Source: Lunularia cruciata | Taxonomy: Eukaryota; Streptophyta; Marchantiopsida; Lunulariales; Lunulariaceae | Length of the DNA: 64,000 nucleotides | Assembly: GCA_948567375.1 (NCBI GenBank) | Contig: OX419756.1 | Span: forward strand, 70,162,552 to 70,226,551 | Reading direction: 5' to 3' | Part shown: positions 34,401 to 47,201 of the stretch, one piece after another | How the letters are laid out: every line of letters starts with the position of its first letter | Position numbering within the stretch: position 1 is the first letter of the stretch | Position numbers and translations under genes: made by a program | The notes under the pieces: generated by a model | Seen by the model: only the letters and a program-made list of their open reading frames with translations | What the model was told of the DNA's origin: nothing | The model's database searches: none

Positions 34401-35726
34401 CCGCTCTATCGATGAATTGATAATCGATGATCGATGAATTGATAATGTGGTTCTATTCTGTCAATAATACGTAGATGGTCTCTGGTGCAGAGCTTTTAGG
34501 ATCAGAGAATGAAGCAGTTGTTGAATTGAAGCAGCTCTTCGCTTTGGCACGTGGATATGGCTTTGAGGATTGGTTGCAGTTTGATGCATCCGTGGTCAGA
34601 GGTCTAGCTTATTACACAGGAACAGTTTTTGAGGTCTTACCCAGCCTTCACTTCATATCAATCGTTACTATCATGCTCTTAGTTGCTCATGAAATATATG
34701 TGTGTTAAAATAGAAGATATATATTTGAATAATAAACAGTAATCTATTTGATGGTTCTTCCAGATTGCATAATCGATATCCCCCATTGTTTGCAGGCATT
34801 TGATAGGTCAGGGACCCTCCGTGCAATTTGTGGAGGCGGCCGATATGACAAACTCTTGTCCACTTTCGGAGGTGTAGACACGCCTGCCTGTGGATTTGGC
34901 TTCGGGGATGCAGTTATTGTCGAGGTGAGAATTTTGAATCACTAATTCAATCTGTCAGCAACACATGAGGAATGTAGTCAACTTCCACTGTACACTTTCT
35001 TTACCTGCTTCAGCCTGCCAATTCATGTCTACGTGCTTGTGCAGATTAGCGTCTTGACATAATATTTATCTCAGAGCTTTAGTCTCAGATACAATTATGT
35101 CGAGACAAAGCTCCGAGATACGCATTATGTTGAGACGCTAATCCGTATAAGCGACTTAAAACTACGACTTGAATATGACCTTGGATAAACATAAGTTTCT
35201 GGTTGGTCGCATGTGTCGTTACCAGGATACTTGCTTCATGGCAGTTTTAGGAAGTCATTTATGGTTCAAGGCTATGATGCATGAATATAGAACTAAGTTT
35301 GTTCCGTTGGTGACAGCTTTTAAAGGAGAAAAATCTGATGCCCCAATTGAGTCACGAGGTGGATGACATTGTGATGCCCCTTGAAGAAAAGCTTCGACCT
35401 CAAGCGGCATCAGTTGCAGCTCTTCTTCGTGCGCAAGGACGCAAAGTCGATGTTGTTATGGGAAACAAGAAAATGAAATGGTATAGCATATCAGAAGTCC
35501 CCTTTGGTCACCTACCAAGCGGCAAAATTTCCATTTTGCGTCAGAACTGTGCCCCTTTTTTATGCTGAGTGAGATGAGTGTCTTCCACAGGGCTTTCAAG
35601 CACTCGGAGCGAATTCAAGCAAAGAGGATGGTTATGGTGGGAAGCACGGAATGGGCAAACGGAACAGTCCGGGTAAAGGATCTGTCCTCAAGAGAGGAGT
35701 TGGACTTGTCTTTAGAGGAATTGTAG
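31457..35726 (+). CDS. HRS1: Histidyl-tRNA synthetase, organelle-targeted type (11 exons, 565 aa)
   Basis: This enzyme charges tRNA-His. Exons: 31457-31981, 32184-32279, 32802-32890, 33116-33249, 33410-33498, 33808-33882, 33991-34108, 34491-34633, 34796-34924, 35317-35480, 35591-35726. All introns are GT-AG and the sum is 566 codons with the stop. The first ~150 residues are Ser/Arg-rich and not conserved, as for a chloroplast/mitochondrial transit peptide. The catalytic domain starts [16 protein letters not shown]. Class II motif 2 is [20 protein letters not shown]. The His-specific signature is [12 protein letters not shown], then AICGGGRYD, and motif 3 is [10 protein letters not shown]. 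The C-terminal anticodon-binding domain spans the last two exons ([18 protein letters not shown] ... [11 protein letters not shown]). The exon 4/5 joint is the only unsure splice site (alternative donor 33240 with acceptor 33406). No stops or lost key residues are seen, so it is probably functional. The symbol follows the Arabidopsis organellar enzyme. Confidence 0.93.
35044..35143. repeat. Imperfect 100-base foldback inside HisRS intron 9
   Basis: The arms of about 45 bases (35044-35089 and 35098-35143) pair with a few mismatches. They start GATTAGCGTCT and end AGACGCTAATC. MITE-like in size, but no clear TSD was established. Confidence 0.75.
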
Positions 35727-38700
35727 CAGTGTAGTAGGAGTTAAATTCCTTAGATTAAATTCATTCTTTCAATTTGGTTATCTATATTTCTAATTTTATT
35801 TCTTACTATGAGATCCGCGCATTTGCTGTCTTCTCGTGACCTCTAACTTCCCGTCAGTTCATGTCCTCCGGTGTATCCCACTAACATTCACCCATATCAT
35901 TACCTTTCCGGGCTGTCAATTTATCAAGTTCACCCGCTTCAATATACGTAAGAATGAACCTCAGGTTTCATCCCGTCTCCCATCATTCTCAACTTTCAAA
36001 GTATCCCGAGTCCGGAAGTAGTTTATCAAGCTAACCTTGAGCATAAACAACGTTGGACCTGCCTGAACCGAATTGACCTGACCATGATGCCCTTTGGAAA
36101 CCCGGAACACTGCCGTTATAATTTAATAACAGCATGAATTCTGCATTTTTCAAATTCATCATCTCCGGCGACCTCGAATGGACTGTTGTCGATGATTTGA
36201 TGGTAAAGTTTGAGGGGCATAAACTCAAAGGGCGACGTGGTTGATATCTTACAATTTAATATAAGTGATCATCTTCTGTATTAGGCTCAGAGGCTGAGAC
36301 GCTCTGGTGCCTGATGATCATTCGGGCTTATATTTTGGGTTTTTCACACATTAGATGAGGAGCTTTTTGAAGCTTATGTTACAGGCAGTCCAAACGTGCT
36401 CTAGAGTAAATGTATATTGCAGCTCCTTATGGATGGTACATGTATGGATGCTCTGTACATAACGCCACGTGTTTAGTTTAGATTGGCATGTTTGGAAATA
36501 GTATCAGACGACATTTAAATCAGGTTATTCAAGAAGCTTTTGACAACACTTGAGAGATAGTGCACCTCTAAACTGTACGAACTTATCTGGTCTCTAAACT
36601 GTATGGTAGTCCAAAATAATCTCTCATCTCAATTTGCAGTCCTCTCGGTCCTCTCCTCCTTCTCGTCCATCAAATTTTGTAAAAGTTTATCCATGGTCCA
36701 ATACAAAACATTTTGGTTACTAATTATAATTAGGTAGAGATGTCTTTCGTATGCATTGTCTTCTTGAAGTGGAATCGTATTGATTTCTTTCCATAGTCTA
36801 CCCTAATCTTCAACACAAGCAGTTTGCGTGTTCCCTTAGCTAAATATACTAACAGGTTTTTTTCTTTCGGACAGAGCTAATTGTATACTGCAGTATTTCC
36901 CGAAGAGCAATACATAACACGTAAATTCCAAAACTTGGTCATCTTGATATTGGCGAAGAATTGTTGCTATGAAGTGACTTGGGATGAGGCACCGCTCGCT
37001 GTGCCCAATACTAGATGTCCTCAAGATGGGAGATCCATATGGATTTAATACACGCCATGATAAAGTATCCACGATGCCATTCAAATCCATACAGGAAATA
37101 TGTAACTGTCGTGAGAAAGCCACGAATACCTTCATCGTATAAATCTCCTCATTTTCTCCTAGAAGTATTGACTTGCTTATCTTTCGAGGAGTAATGAGCA
37201 AAAAACCTAACTTACGAATCTCCGATTAGTAAAGTACCAAGTGATCTCTTCCTTACAAGAGGAATAAAGCAAGGCAAAATGAACAGTAGATTGTAGTGAG
37301 TACAACAATAATCAAACTTGAACTTAGTCATCATTCGAAAGGATTTATTTTGAATTCTCTCTATAATATATCAGTTAATATTTCTTTTTGTTTAAATTTA
37401 TCAAGCTAATAGTTATATTAAAATTTTGGGGAAATACTCATCTAACTCAATGATGGAGATGACAAGTCAGTTCTGAGAAATTAGGTCTGGACAGTGTGCA
37501 AGCTCTAAATTTCTTTGAAACATCATTTTCAGTTTTGGCATTTACTTCTTCTTTGATTGATTAGTCCCTCAGAAGAAAAAAATGATTTTGTGTTTAAGAT
37601 CTAGATATTTATGAAATCTAGTTTTTAATTCTGGTGTCTACTTAATTTTAATTAAGAAAATTAGAATCTGTAGCCTGAAGTCAATTAGTTATGTTTACAA
37701 CAAACATGGTCCAATCCGTCCATCATTTTAGGATTATATTTCTCCATAAACGTAAATGCAAGTAGTACAAATTTTATTGTGTTGTCTATGTCACATGAGT
37801 AAGGAAAATCGCTTCTAACACTATTTAATGGATGTGGTAAGTATTTTTGGTTGTTATTTCCGTCCTAGTTGATAGTGATCAATAGATAATAATTTAATGC
37901 TTAGAATTACAATCATCATACTCCTCTGACAAGTCAAGTTATAATCTAAAAATATGTCAAGGAATAAATAAAACCCAACTCACCTAAGAGAAGTAAACCG
38001 CATGTGAAAACAAGAAGGGTGGGAAGATCCCATCAAGCCTCACAAGGAAAAGACATAAGGGGTAATGGGTTTAGGAATTTGCACTTCCACACCTACGATA
38101 TTTGAGCTATCCAAGTCATATGGTCTACAAAAACTTGGAGCATCCAAAGAAACATCACCTAGAGTGATTGCTCTCTTATGGATTGCATCAACCAATGCTC
38201 TCTGGAGAGCAATGGACACATGTTATTTAAAAATGCTATAAAATATGACAGCAAGAGTGATACTATCTGACATCTAGAAATATATACCCTTGTGCACTCC
38301 ATGACAAATATATCAAATGTTATGTCCATCACTCCATATAACTCCAAGGCTAGAGGAACAAAGAGGTGACCTTGCTACATACCCTATAGTTGGAGACCTT
38401 GCCTACTGCCACTCTACTTGCCGCTCATCCAAGAGGACAGATGGTCACTCCTTCCAACTTTGCATCATGGGTGGGGTCTATGACCACAATATTTGTAACT
38501 ATCACTTGATCATCCTAGACCAAGTACAAATATGTCATGCCTCATGTCATATGTAGCATACCAACGCTCCCACGCTCCATCCAAGCAAGGTAGTGCCATG
38601 GAAAGCACTATATCCTTGATAGCATATGTGTGTAACTACACTTTGTCTTCCAAAAAGACACCATGTCATATGGACCATTGCTACATCTAGTATAGAACAA

Positions 38701-40337
38701 CACTCACATGTGAGTAATGAAGATGTAGATGGGTGGACTAAACCTAGGTAGAATCTCATCACTATAGAGAAAATAGTTGGGGTAAGTTGGAATGCACTAA
38801 TGCATTAGGGAAACTTCTTGTATTACTAACAAACCTATGCTAGACAATTTCTCATTGTTATGTCTTGGATTTTCTCTCTACTAATGAATGTTTGTGATTT
38901 TAGGGATCCATCAAGTATGTCTCTATTCCTTCCTTCCTCTTACTCATGTGGATTCTTTTCTTTCTTGCCTGATCTTCATTATGAGGCTGAGACCCCTAGG
39001 CTTATTTATGTGCCTGCACTCCTGCTTGCCCTTTCATTCCACACTTCCGTTTTTGTTCTTCTAATTTTTTGACATTCCCACTACTTATGAGCGGCACTTT
39101 GGGGGACCAAACAAGTTTGCCTTGGCACTCATGAGTTTTCAAGCAGAAACTTGACACAAAGGGTATTGACACTGGCTCAACTACTTAGGCATTGCATGAG
39201 GCACTGATGAAGTCATATGTGTTTTTGTGGAGCTTTACTATCGCCGACTATTGCTTCTCATTGGTATTAGTGTCTCAGGACTCAAGCATCCATAAAGCTT
39301 GTTGCAATATACTTTATATCCTGTCCTCTTTTGTTTTGCTCTTGTTTCACTCTTACACTTTGACATGTCTCCACAACCACACCATCCATAAAATCTTGCA
39401 TTGTTCCACTCCTCCATTCCCTAGCTAATTCCCTCCCTACTATTTTTCCTTCACTCTTTGCATGATTCATGGTTTGACCTCTCGCATGTGTAGTGATTCC
39501 TACCCAACTCCAACCCCCTTTTTTTCATTTTCATCATTCATGCATTGCTTACTAGCGGTCTATTACATAACGTTTCCTATTTCTTGCAGTAGTTTGGATA
39601 GATGTTCAGGATTCCATGTTGTCTACTAGTCCATTAGATATATGTATTCTCAATTTGTTTCAATTATGCCTTTGCTCCAGGTTGCATTTGATGCATTCTA
39701 CCTTATGGATTTGCCACTATTCTAGCATTATGAATCATGTACATCTTACTTATCAATCATTTTCATTTCATGAGTTTTGGATAACTTGTTCTTAGAACTG
39801 CTTCTACTCTCATATAAATATATGTAACCAATCTCTATCCTGATTCTTTAACATGGAACCTGTTTTCAGATGATAGATTCATATAAGGTTTTCTTGAGAA
39901 GGTTCAAACTGATAAGTCTTTTGTCCATGTGTTTAAATCTTTCTTTTAACTCAAAGTGAATTTCATCATGTAAGTCATATCTTTCAGGTTAGTTAAATTA
40001 ACCATATTTAACACTTTCAATGTCCAACTTAGGTGAGAACATCAATTTTACAAAGATTAGTTCTTTGATATTTATATGTTTTGACTTTTAGAATTAAGAT
40101 AAAGATATATGTGTTCATAATCCAAATATTTCTATCTCAAGTTTGAATAATTGTGTTTTAAATTTTGGAAAATGTGGTAATGTGCTTAATTTAATTTAAA
40201 ATTTTTTTTAAGATGTCTAAAAATAATTTACATAGTGATCATCATGTAGGTAATATTAATTAGATAGTTCTTCACTTTAGAAAACACTTAAAGATTAATA
40301 TATCTTTAATCATAAAGACCTCCCACATAGAGTAAAA
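35727..40337. other. Intergenic region, no gene recognised
   Basis: It holds the 3' flank of HisRS and A/T-rich sequence. The longest frames (36836-37201 minus, 38317-38556 plus, 38860-39072 plus) lack codon-like composition or any motif I know. It is probably old repeat sequence. Confidence 0.4.
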
Positions 40338-40764
40338 TTGAAAAGACCAAGACTGAAGAGAGAAATAGGAGAATGTAAGATCACATTGAGACACCTAAAT
40401 GTGGGTAAACTCCGAGTGCCTAGTATGAGCTTCAGTTCTGGTATTTATATAGAGCATACAAGGCTCTTGAGGAGCTTCTCAAGAAGCTTCCTTGAACCAC
40501 TTTCTTGGAGTGCAAGCCAAGTTCACCAAGAAGCTTCTCCAAAAGCTTCCTTCTAGAAGCCATCTACTTGGCTTGCAAGCTAAGCTAGTTGGAAGCTTCT
40601 TGAAGTGTCCTTCTAAAAACTATTTACTGGGGGTGCAAGTTTGGCTAGCCGTGAAGCTTCCCTAGAAGCTTCCTAGATACTTTTGGAATATTCTCGGCTA
40701 ATTTGGCCTATTTGTTACTTCGTTAGCCCTAAGTAACTTTGGTGCTAAACTCCATATTGCTACA
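40338..40764 (-). repeat. E3 3' LTR, well preserved
   Basis: It starts TTGAAAAGACCAAGAC on the + strand and ends CCATATTGCTACA. The coding strand has a CTATATAAATA promoter motif (complement about 40440-40452). It contains several AAGCTTC motifs, which decay in the other LTR. Confidence 0.82.
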
Positions 40765-40776
40765 TATTCCCCCACT
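40765..40776 (-). promoter_or_regulatory. E3 polypurine tract
   Basis: The complement of TATTCCCCCACT gives a G/A run directly abutting the 3' LTR. Confidence 0.65.
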
Positions 40777-41930
40777 ATTAGTTGGTGATATCCTCGTTAC
40801 CAGTGAAGTTTCAAACTCTTGGATGGCAGTTTGTGCATTTTGGAGATGAGAAAGAGGTTCTCATGTGGCATCATGAAGGAGATACACTTTCCAAAGGACC
40901 TTATACTCCGTATGTTCTTGATGCCCTTGTTAAATATGCCAACAGGCAAGGATACAATCAACTTCATAGTCCACATGATTGTTGATAGGGATGGGAAGAT
41001 GAGGAGGTTGGACACGAGAGGAAAAAGAAGCGGATTATGGACAAAGTGTTTCAACTTGGAAATATGAAAGATAGGGTGGATGTGCATATGACAAGGCAAG
41101 GCAATAAGCAACAAGAGAAATGATTTGTGTGATCTGAAAGGGTCCTATCTAATTAGGAGCAAGTTTACAAACTTGAGTATCAAGTGGGAGGAGTAGGTTA
41201 CTAGATGAGAACATGAACTTCTCACCAACTTGAAAGGTGAGATCTTGACAATGGTGGTCTTGACAATTGTTTGACAATTTTGGGCAACAAGGAAGTGATT
41301 GGCTTGTTGGAGGGAATGGGATATGGTGGTCAAGAAGCTTGAAGCATGAGAGACATGAGATGGAAGAGGAGCAAAAAGAGAATTTGGAACAAGTGGATCT
41401 TGGCTAAAATTGAGGAAGAAAGGAGAGAATCCGGCATCAAGCATCATGAGATGCCGCGTGTACTCATCTCTATACTAGATTGTCAAAGTAGATTTGTGCC
41501 AAGGTTGGAGCATCCACAATATCAACTGTTGGTGCCAAATGGATTTGCTTATTAAGCTTATCCACAAATACAACAATTGTTATGTGACCTTGCTTTGTCT
41601 TGGGCAAGGAGGGATTGAGATCTAAGCTCGTGTGTTCCCAATGAGTAGATGGAATGGGGAGTGGTTGAAGGAGTCCACTTGGTTTCTGGTTCATGGCCTT
41701 GTTGCATTGGTAGGTCTCACATGATTGGACATCTTGTGCCATGTTAGGCCACCACCATTGGCATTGGAGGGTACCCAAGGTCTTATCCACGCCCATGTGA
41801 CTAGCAATTGGTAAATCATGGGTTTCTTGAAGGCGCACAAGTTGGAGATCACCTTTGGTTGGAACATAGATCTGGTCTTCATCAAATAGAAGGCCTTCCT
41901 TGATGGAGAAGGTGTTTTACTCCTTGTCAC
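40777..41930 (-). pseudogene. E3 integrase and chromodomain, remnant
   Basis: The HHCC finger (41838 to about 41690) has THDLPIASHMG with both His and SCETYQC with both Cys. The core start is WEHTSLDLNPSLP and IVVFVDKLNKQIHLAPT. The C-terminal LPCHMHIHPIFHISKLKHF (about 41090) precedes a chromodomain (about 40985-40800): VDYEVDCIL, TEYKVLWKVY, LHDAT-stop-EPLSHLQNAQ. The conserved Trp of ATWEP is a stop (TGG to TGA), and the KWKGY core is degraded. The second and third acidic core residues fall in a region I cannot follow in one frame. Confidence 0.78.
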
Positions 41931-43383
41931 ATGCTACAACCATGACCTTCTACCATCTAAAAGAATGGATCTTTTTGTAAAGTTGTCCTAAACTTAGTTT
42001 GGACTTTGGAATCGATTGACATTGTCATAATTGCCACCATGATAAGAGGAAGAGACTTCAAATCAGGTTGTTGTGATAGGGCATCAAGAATGGTATGGAA
42101 CCTATTGGGTTTATACTCAAGTTTGATGCCAAAAAATTGTAGTTGTTCCTCCCATTGATGATGTCAACTCTTCATGTGTTCCAAATGTATGGTCTACAAA
42201 AAGGGCTTGTGATCAATTTTCATGACCACTTGTTTCTCCAATAGATAATGTCTCCATACCTTGGTGGAATATACCATCGCTAGTTATTCCCAATCTTGAG
42301 AAAAGTAATTCCTTTCTGTTGTATTGAGTCTACAAGACACAAAGGCAATAGGATGTAATCCATCTATGAATTCTTGTTGCAACATGGCTCCAATTGCAAA
42401 GTTAGAACCATCAAAATCAACCACACATGTTAGTTGAGGATCATATGGTTAAAAAATTGGCCTTGAAGACACCATATGTTTCAACTTTTGGAATGCTTCT
42501 TTGTGCTTGTTGATCTATGGAAAGCTCAAGTTCTTCTCCAAGAGATTGGTCAATGGTGCGGCCATATGAGCATAATAGTGGATGAATCATTGATAAAAAC
42601 TAGCCAATCCACTAAATGCACGTACTTTAGTAGCATCCTTTGGAGTAGGCCAATCAATGATGGACTTGATTTTCTCCTCTTCCATCTTGATCCCCTCTGA
42701 TAAGATCTTGTGATCCAAGAAGGTAATTTCCTTCTGCCAAAAGGTACACTTTGACTTCTTACAATAAAATTTCTACCATCATAATCATCTTAGGACTTCC
42801 GACACGTGATTCACATGTTCTACCTCTATCTTACTATAGATTAAGATATCATCCAAGAACACCACCATGTACCGATCCAACAGTCCATCCAACACCCAAT
42901 GCATCTTATACATGAAGATTGTTAGAGCATTAGTGAGCCAAAAGGCAATCTTTCCACCTCCTTATCAATAAGGATTTGCCAATAGCCACTACCAAGATCC
43001 AACTTGGAGAAGTATTGTGCTCCACTCAATTGATCAACCAAGTCATCAATTCGAGGCAAGGGGTATGCATTCTTCATTGTTTGTTTATTGAACCCATGGT
43101 AGTGAATATAAAAACAAAGTCTTCCATCATTCTTTCGAACTAATAGTATTGGCACTTCCCAAGGAGATGCACTATGTTGTATGAAATCCTTCTCCAACAA
43201 CTCCATAAGTGTTATTTGCAACTCTTCCAACTCCTTTGGTGAGAGGCAATAGATTGGTCTACTCATTGGAGTACTCTTTGGCAATAACTCAATCTTGAAG
43301 GGCATACCACAATCAAAGGGTAATCCCTTTGGCAGATCATCCAAAAACACATACGCAAACTCTTGAACTATTTGATCAACCAT
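41931..43383 (-). pseudogene. E3 reverse transcriptase and RNase H, remnant
   Basis: RT starts at about 43383 with FLDDLPKGLPFD and KIELLPKSTPMSRPIY. It continues EELQITLMELLEKDFIQHSA, GRLCFYIHYHGFNKQT, NAYPLPRIDDLVDQLSGA and KLDLGSGYWQI. A deletion and frameshift near 42950 removes the segment before LTNA. The catalytic box then reads FLDDILIYS (about 42860), with both Asp kept. RNase H (about 42430-42000) is recognisable only in patches. Confidence 0.82.
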
Positions 43384-43739
43384 TGCTTGATGAGGCTCCT
43401 AACTCTCCTCAGATTCTCCTTGTGCAATTGGCTTGATCCACACTGCAAAAATAGACTTATCCTCCTCCAAAGCTTACTCTATGGCTACTTCACTAACAAA
43501 CTTCCCATGTATGGACTCATCTCTCTTCAAAGCTAACCCTATGGTTACCTTCTAAAACAACTTCCTATCTTGGGACTAACTATTCGTAGGTGTCTTACTC
43601 AGAGATGCCAAATGACCTAATTGGAAATTCTTACCTTGGTGTTCTGCTTGAATTTATCATCGGTTCCAATCAAATTGAACCTTATGACATTCAAGCCAAG
43701 GCAAGAATGATATCATAGTGTAGATGTGTCATTATAAAT

Positions 43740-43971
43740 CTCCAAATATGCACTCCAAATATTCCTTTCAAATCCTTAATGTAACATGATGTGAGGCATG
43801 GAATGCATAACCCTTTCTACCATCCGCCATCATTAATTTGCTTCCAATAACTAACTTGATAGGAATATGTAATTTGTTTGCTAATTGCATGGACATGCAA
43901 TTCTTTGAACTTCCAAAATCAACCAAAATCCTACAACACCAATCAAATATCATACATTGCAAGTGAAGCAA
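43740..43971 (-). pseudogene. E3 aspartic protease, remnant
   Basis: RILVDFGSSKNCMSMQLANK is the active-site block with D-F-G in place of D-S-G. LMMADGRKGYAF follows. It is the third protease in this window that has lost the active-site Ser/Thr. Confidence 0.75.
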
Positions 43972-43979
43972 ACCTGCAT

Positions 43980-44860
43980 AGGTCGAGCCCTTGATCCCAT
44001 TGGAACTAATTAAGTTCCCAATGGGCGGCTCAAATTCTTGTATTGGGATTTGTTGTTTCCTTGATCAATGTGTTCCATAGACTCCATCTAGGAAATTTGT
44101 TGAGGTCGCCCATTCCTAAGTGGACATTCAACAACACAATGTCCAACTTGGTGATAAAAAAAACAACCACCATTTTGTTGTAATCTTTTTGTATTTGTTG
44201 TACCAAGTGGTCTACGTTGGACAACATTAATCTCCATTAGTGCCGGTTCCTCCACCTATGCGTAGTGTATTTGTAGGTTTTGTGTAGGTCAAGGTAGTAA
44301 CCAAGTTGTCACAACCAAGGAGTCAAAGTGCTCAACTAATTGCATGGCTTCTTCTATGTTTTGTGGTTCCCACATGGTCCTCTTCAATTTGGTTCGTGAT
44401 TTCAAACCCCTCACAAATCTATCCAAAACTTCACCTTCTTGTATATCTAGAATCTACATGATAATGTTTTGGAATTACGTGATATAGTTCCTTATAGAGC
44501 CAATTTTTTTCAACCCCGCCAACTTATCTCGTGCAACTCGAGTGGTATTTATAGTTTAAAATTGATCAAGTATTGCATTCTTGAATTTTACACATGTCAA
44601 GATTAGTACAACAATTTTTTGTTCAGCTTGTTCCACTTGGGATCATCACCAAAGTTTTTTCTACACCATCCAATTGGCTAGAAACCAAGAGAATCTGTTT
44701 TTGTTCATTTTGAAGATTGGTAGTTTCAAAGTAATGTTTGCAATCAAACACAAAATTCTCCATTGTGCCCGAGAGATTCTTACCTTCAACACCTTGGGTT
44801 TTGGAGATTGGATTTGATCTTCTCCATCTCAAACTAGTGCTCTCTCTACATGTTCTTGTC
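43980..44860 (-). pseudogene. E3 Gag with zinc knuckle, remnant
   Basis: The gag core reads ENFVFDCKHYFETTNLQNEQ and LVSSQLDGVEKT (44770-44650). Near 44172-44130 the knuckle reads CFFYHQVGHCVVEC, that is C-x2-[C to Y]-x4-H-x4-C. Frameshifts lie between the two parts. Confidence 0.7.
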
Positions 44861-45207
44861 GTTATTGGTTTTGTTCATCCAACAATCAAGTAGGTGTTCA
44901 ATTTGTTGTTGCACAGCAATGATAATGTTTCATATTTCCACCATGGTTACTACTCTATCCCACTATTCATAATTTATCTAATTTATTAACACATGGATGC
45001 AACATGTCCTTTTTTTCCCATAAGTTACAATCGGGAGTATCAAGGATTCCTCATACAAGATGATTGTATGCAAACAATCATACCCAAAGCACGAGGTGAT
45101 GGATTGTGTGAAATGATGCTTGGGTGATACTTGGATATGAAAATCCCAATGGTTTGGCGGAAATGGACTTGGTGGTCTATAGATTCCATCCATCCATCCC
45201 AAACCTT

Positions 45208-45219
45208 GCTCTGATACCA
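45208..45219 (-). promoter_or_regulatory. E3 primer-binding site (initiator tRNA-Met)
   Basis: The minus strand reads TGGTATCAGAGC, an exact match to the usual tRNA-iMet PBS, one base after the 5' LTR. Confidence 0.88.
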
Positions 45220-45220
45220 A

Positions 45221-45629
45221 TATAAAAGACCAAGACCGAGGAGAGAAACAAGAGAATAGATCACGTTGGAATAGTTGAATGTGGGTAAAATCTGAATGTT
45301 TAGTATGAACTTTGATTATAATATTTATAAAAAACATACAAGGCTCTTTAGAATTCTCTCCAAAAAATTTTTGAAAATTTTCTTGAAATATGAACCAAAT
45401 TCAAAAAAATTTCAAAAATTTCTTTCTAAAAATAATTTAATTTATTTTTAAATTAAACTAGTTAGAAACTTCTAAAAACTTTCTTCTAAATATTAATTAT
45501 TTGAAATGTAAATTAAATTAATTTAAAACTTTTTCAAATTTCTTTTTAATATTTTAGAAATACTCTAAATTAATTTAACCTATTTATTACTTTGTTAGTA
45601 CTTACTAAATTTCATATATAATCTTTCAT
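45221..45629 (-). repeat. E3 5' LTR, hyper-decayed
   Basis: It starts TATAAAAGACCAAGACC on the + strand and is collinear with the other LTR. From about 45330 onward nearly all AAGCTT-type motifs are AAATTT, and most C and G are replaced by T and A. It merges into A/T-rich sequence before the (AT)n tract. Confidence 0.75.
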
Positions 45630-45646
45630 ATGTTTAGACCAACCAT

Positions 45647-45649
<3 letters not shown>

Positions 45650-45724
<75 letters not shown>
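45650..45724. repeat. (AT)n microsatellite, about 75 bp
   Basis: Uninterrupted alternating AT. Confidence 0.97.
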
Positions 45725-45727
<3 letters not shown>

Positions 45728-47201
45728 TTTTTATCTATATATGCATTATTTGCTTCAATTGGGTACCGAAGTAGGAAGTAGACCCCTATACCATGGTACA
45801 TCGTTAAGATATTAATCATTCAAAAGTTCCATGAGAAATTACATTATCATCAGGCTGCAAAGGGAAGATTAGATCTTCATGTGCAGAGATAAGTCCACAT
45901 CTTCACATCAAAAGGAAATTCAATAAATCATTTCATCACTTTTTAAAATTTTGAGAGCCAAGTCCACAACAATTACAATATCAAATAAAGTCAAATTAAT
46001 ATTAAGATATTTCATTTTGAAATATAATAGATTTATTCCTTGTAATCATATATTTCTCTTTTATATTAGAGGAATTATGTTTACAGGAATATTTTATTTG
46101 GCAGATAATTCTAAAAAATTTAGAATCTATTTAAACATAAATCCATCTAATTATAAGATGAAATTTTAAGTTAATCTAATTAATAACTTATAATTAAAAT
46201 TATTTTCTAGATAAATGAAACATTGATCTTTCTTTTAAATTTAGCTATTCTAAATTCCAAATTTAGATATTTGAAAGTAAAAATCTATTCATTTCTACTT
46301 TCGAATTCAGATATTTTCTTCTGAATGTCGGACTTCGGGATATTCTGTTAAGACATATGTACGCTCACTTCTGAAGCACGCCTGATCCTGAAATGCGCAG
46401 AGTATTACGGAGTTTGGATAGGGTAAAAAGGCATAATTTTTTTTTAAAGAACGGATTTATGGTCGGAGATCTAAGAGAATTTGTTCTTTGGGACAAATCA
46501 AGAGAAGCAGATTCTGAAGCACAGACAAAGTAACTGGCGAAGCACAGAAGATCAGGTGGTTTAAGATTGTCGATCTAATCCTCTCATCGAGGGCGGGCAG
46601 AAGAGAGGGGTGCTCACGTTTGTTAGTAATATGGAGTTCGTTAGTAGATCCTTTATACAATGCACTTGGCGGACTGATGGTGACCATGGATCTTGAATTG
46701 AGTAGAAATGGATCTGACTTTTAACTCAGTGCAGTCCCGGGAAGGTACTGGCTAGGTAGCAATGGACGCACAAGCAGGGAGATGTCCAGAAAGAATATTT
46801 GAAACTAACTGAATATTTCCTGTCAGGAATTGTAGCCGGCGATAGCAGATATTTCTAAGTGCCATGTTTGCATCTCTTCCAAAACATATAATATATTCTT
46901 CTTGTCCGCATCAAGGTTTGGTCAACCTCTACAGTACAGGCTTAGCAGTGACAAAGGACATAGGACTCCAGGGCCATTAACGATGGCCACATCACAGAAG
47001 TATACTCAGAACCTGAACAAAGAACAGGCTCGCAGGACAATCGAGAAAAATTAGGCCTTAAACCCTGACACAAATTTCAGAACGTAAGCAAAACTCTTGA
47101 GAAAATTTCAAACGAACTTCCTGAAAGGAGACACCATGGATGGCTACATACTTCCCGTTATCCTGAGTACACGAGTTTCCGACCAGAGTTTAAAGCCCAT
47201 A
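45725..47201. other. Intergenic; no gene recognised
   Basis: A/T-rich to about 46300, then more balanced composition. The minus-strand frame 46457-46687 matches nothing I know. Confidence 0.35.

Larger units (their letters stand above)
40338..45629 (-). mobile_element. E3: second Ty3/gypsy chromovirus, minus strand
   Basis: It has LTRs at 40338-40764 and 45221-about 45629, a PBS next to the right LTR and a purine tract next to the left one. Between them, right to left, lie Gag, zinc knuckle, protease, RT, RNase H, integrase and chromodomain. The total is about 5.3 kb. A TSD could not be recognised (left flank TAAAA). All domains are decayed by transitions and small deletions. Confidence 0.88.

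Noticed and set aside
36836-37201. 121-codon minus-strand frame as a gene
   Set aside because: No motif, no codon-like texture and no splice context; treated as chance.
46457-46687. 76-codon minus-strand frame near the TPR relic
   Set aside because: No TPR pattern, no other motif; not supported as part of that gene.
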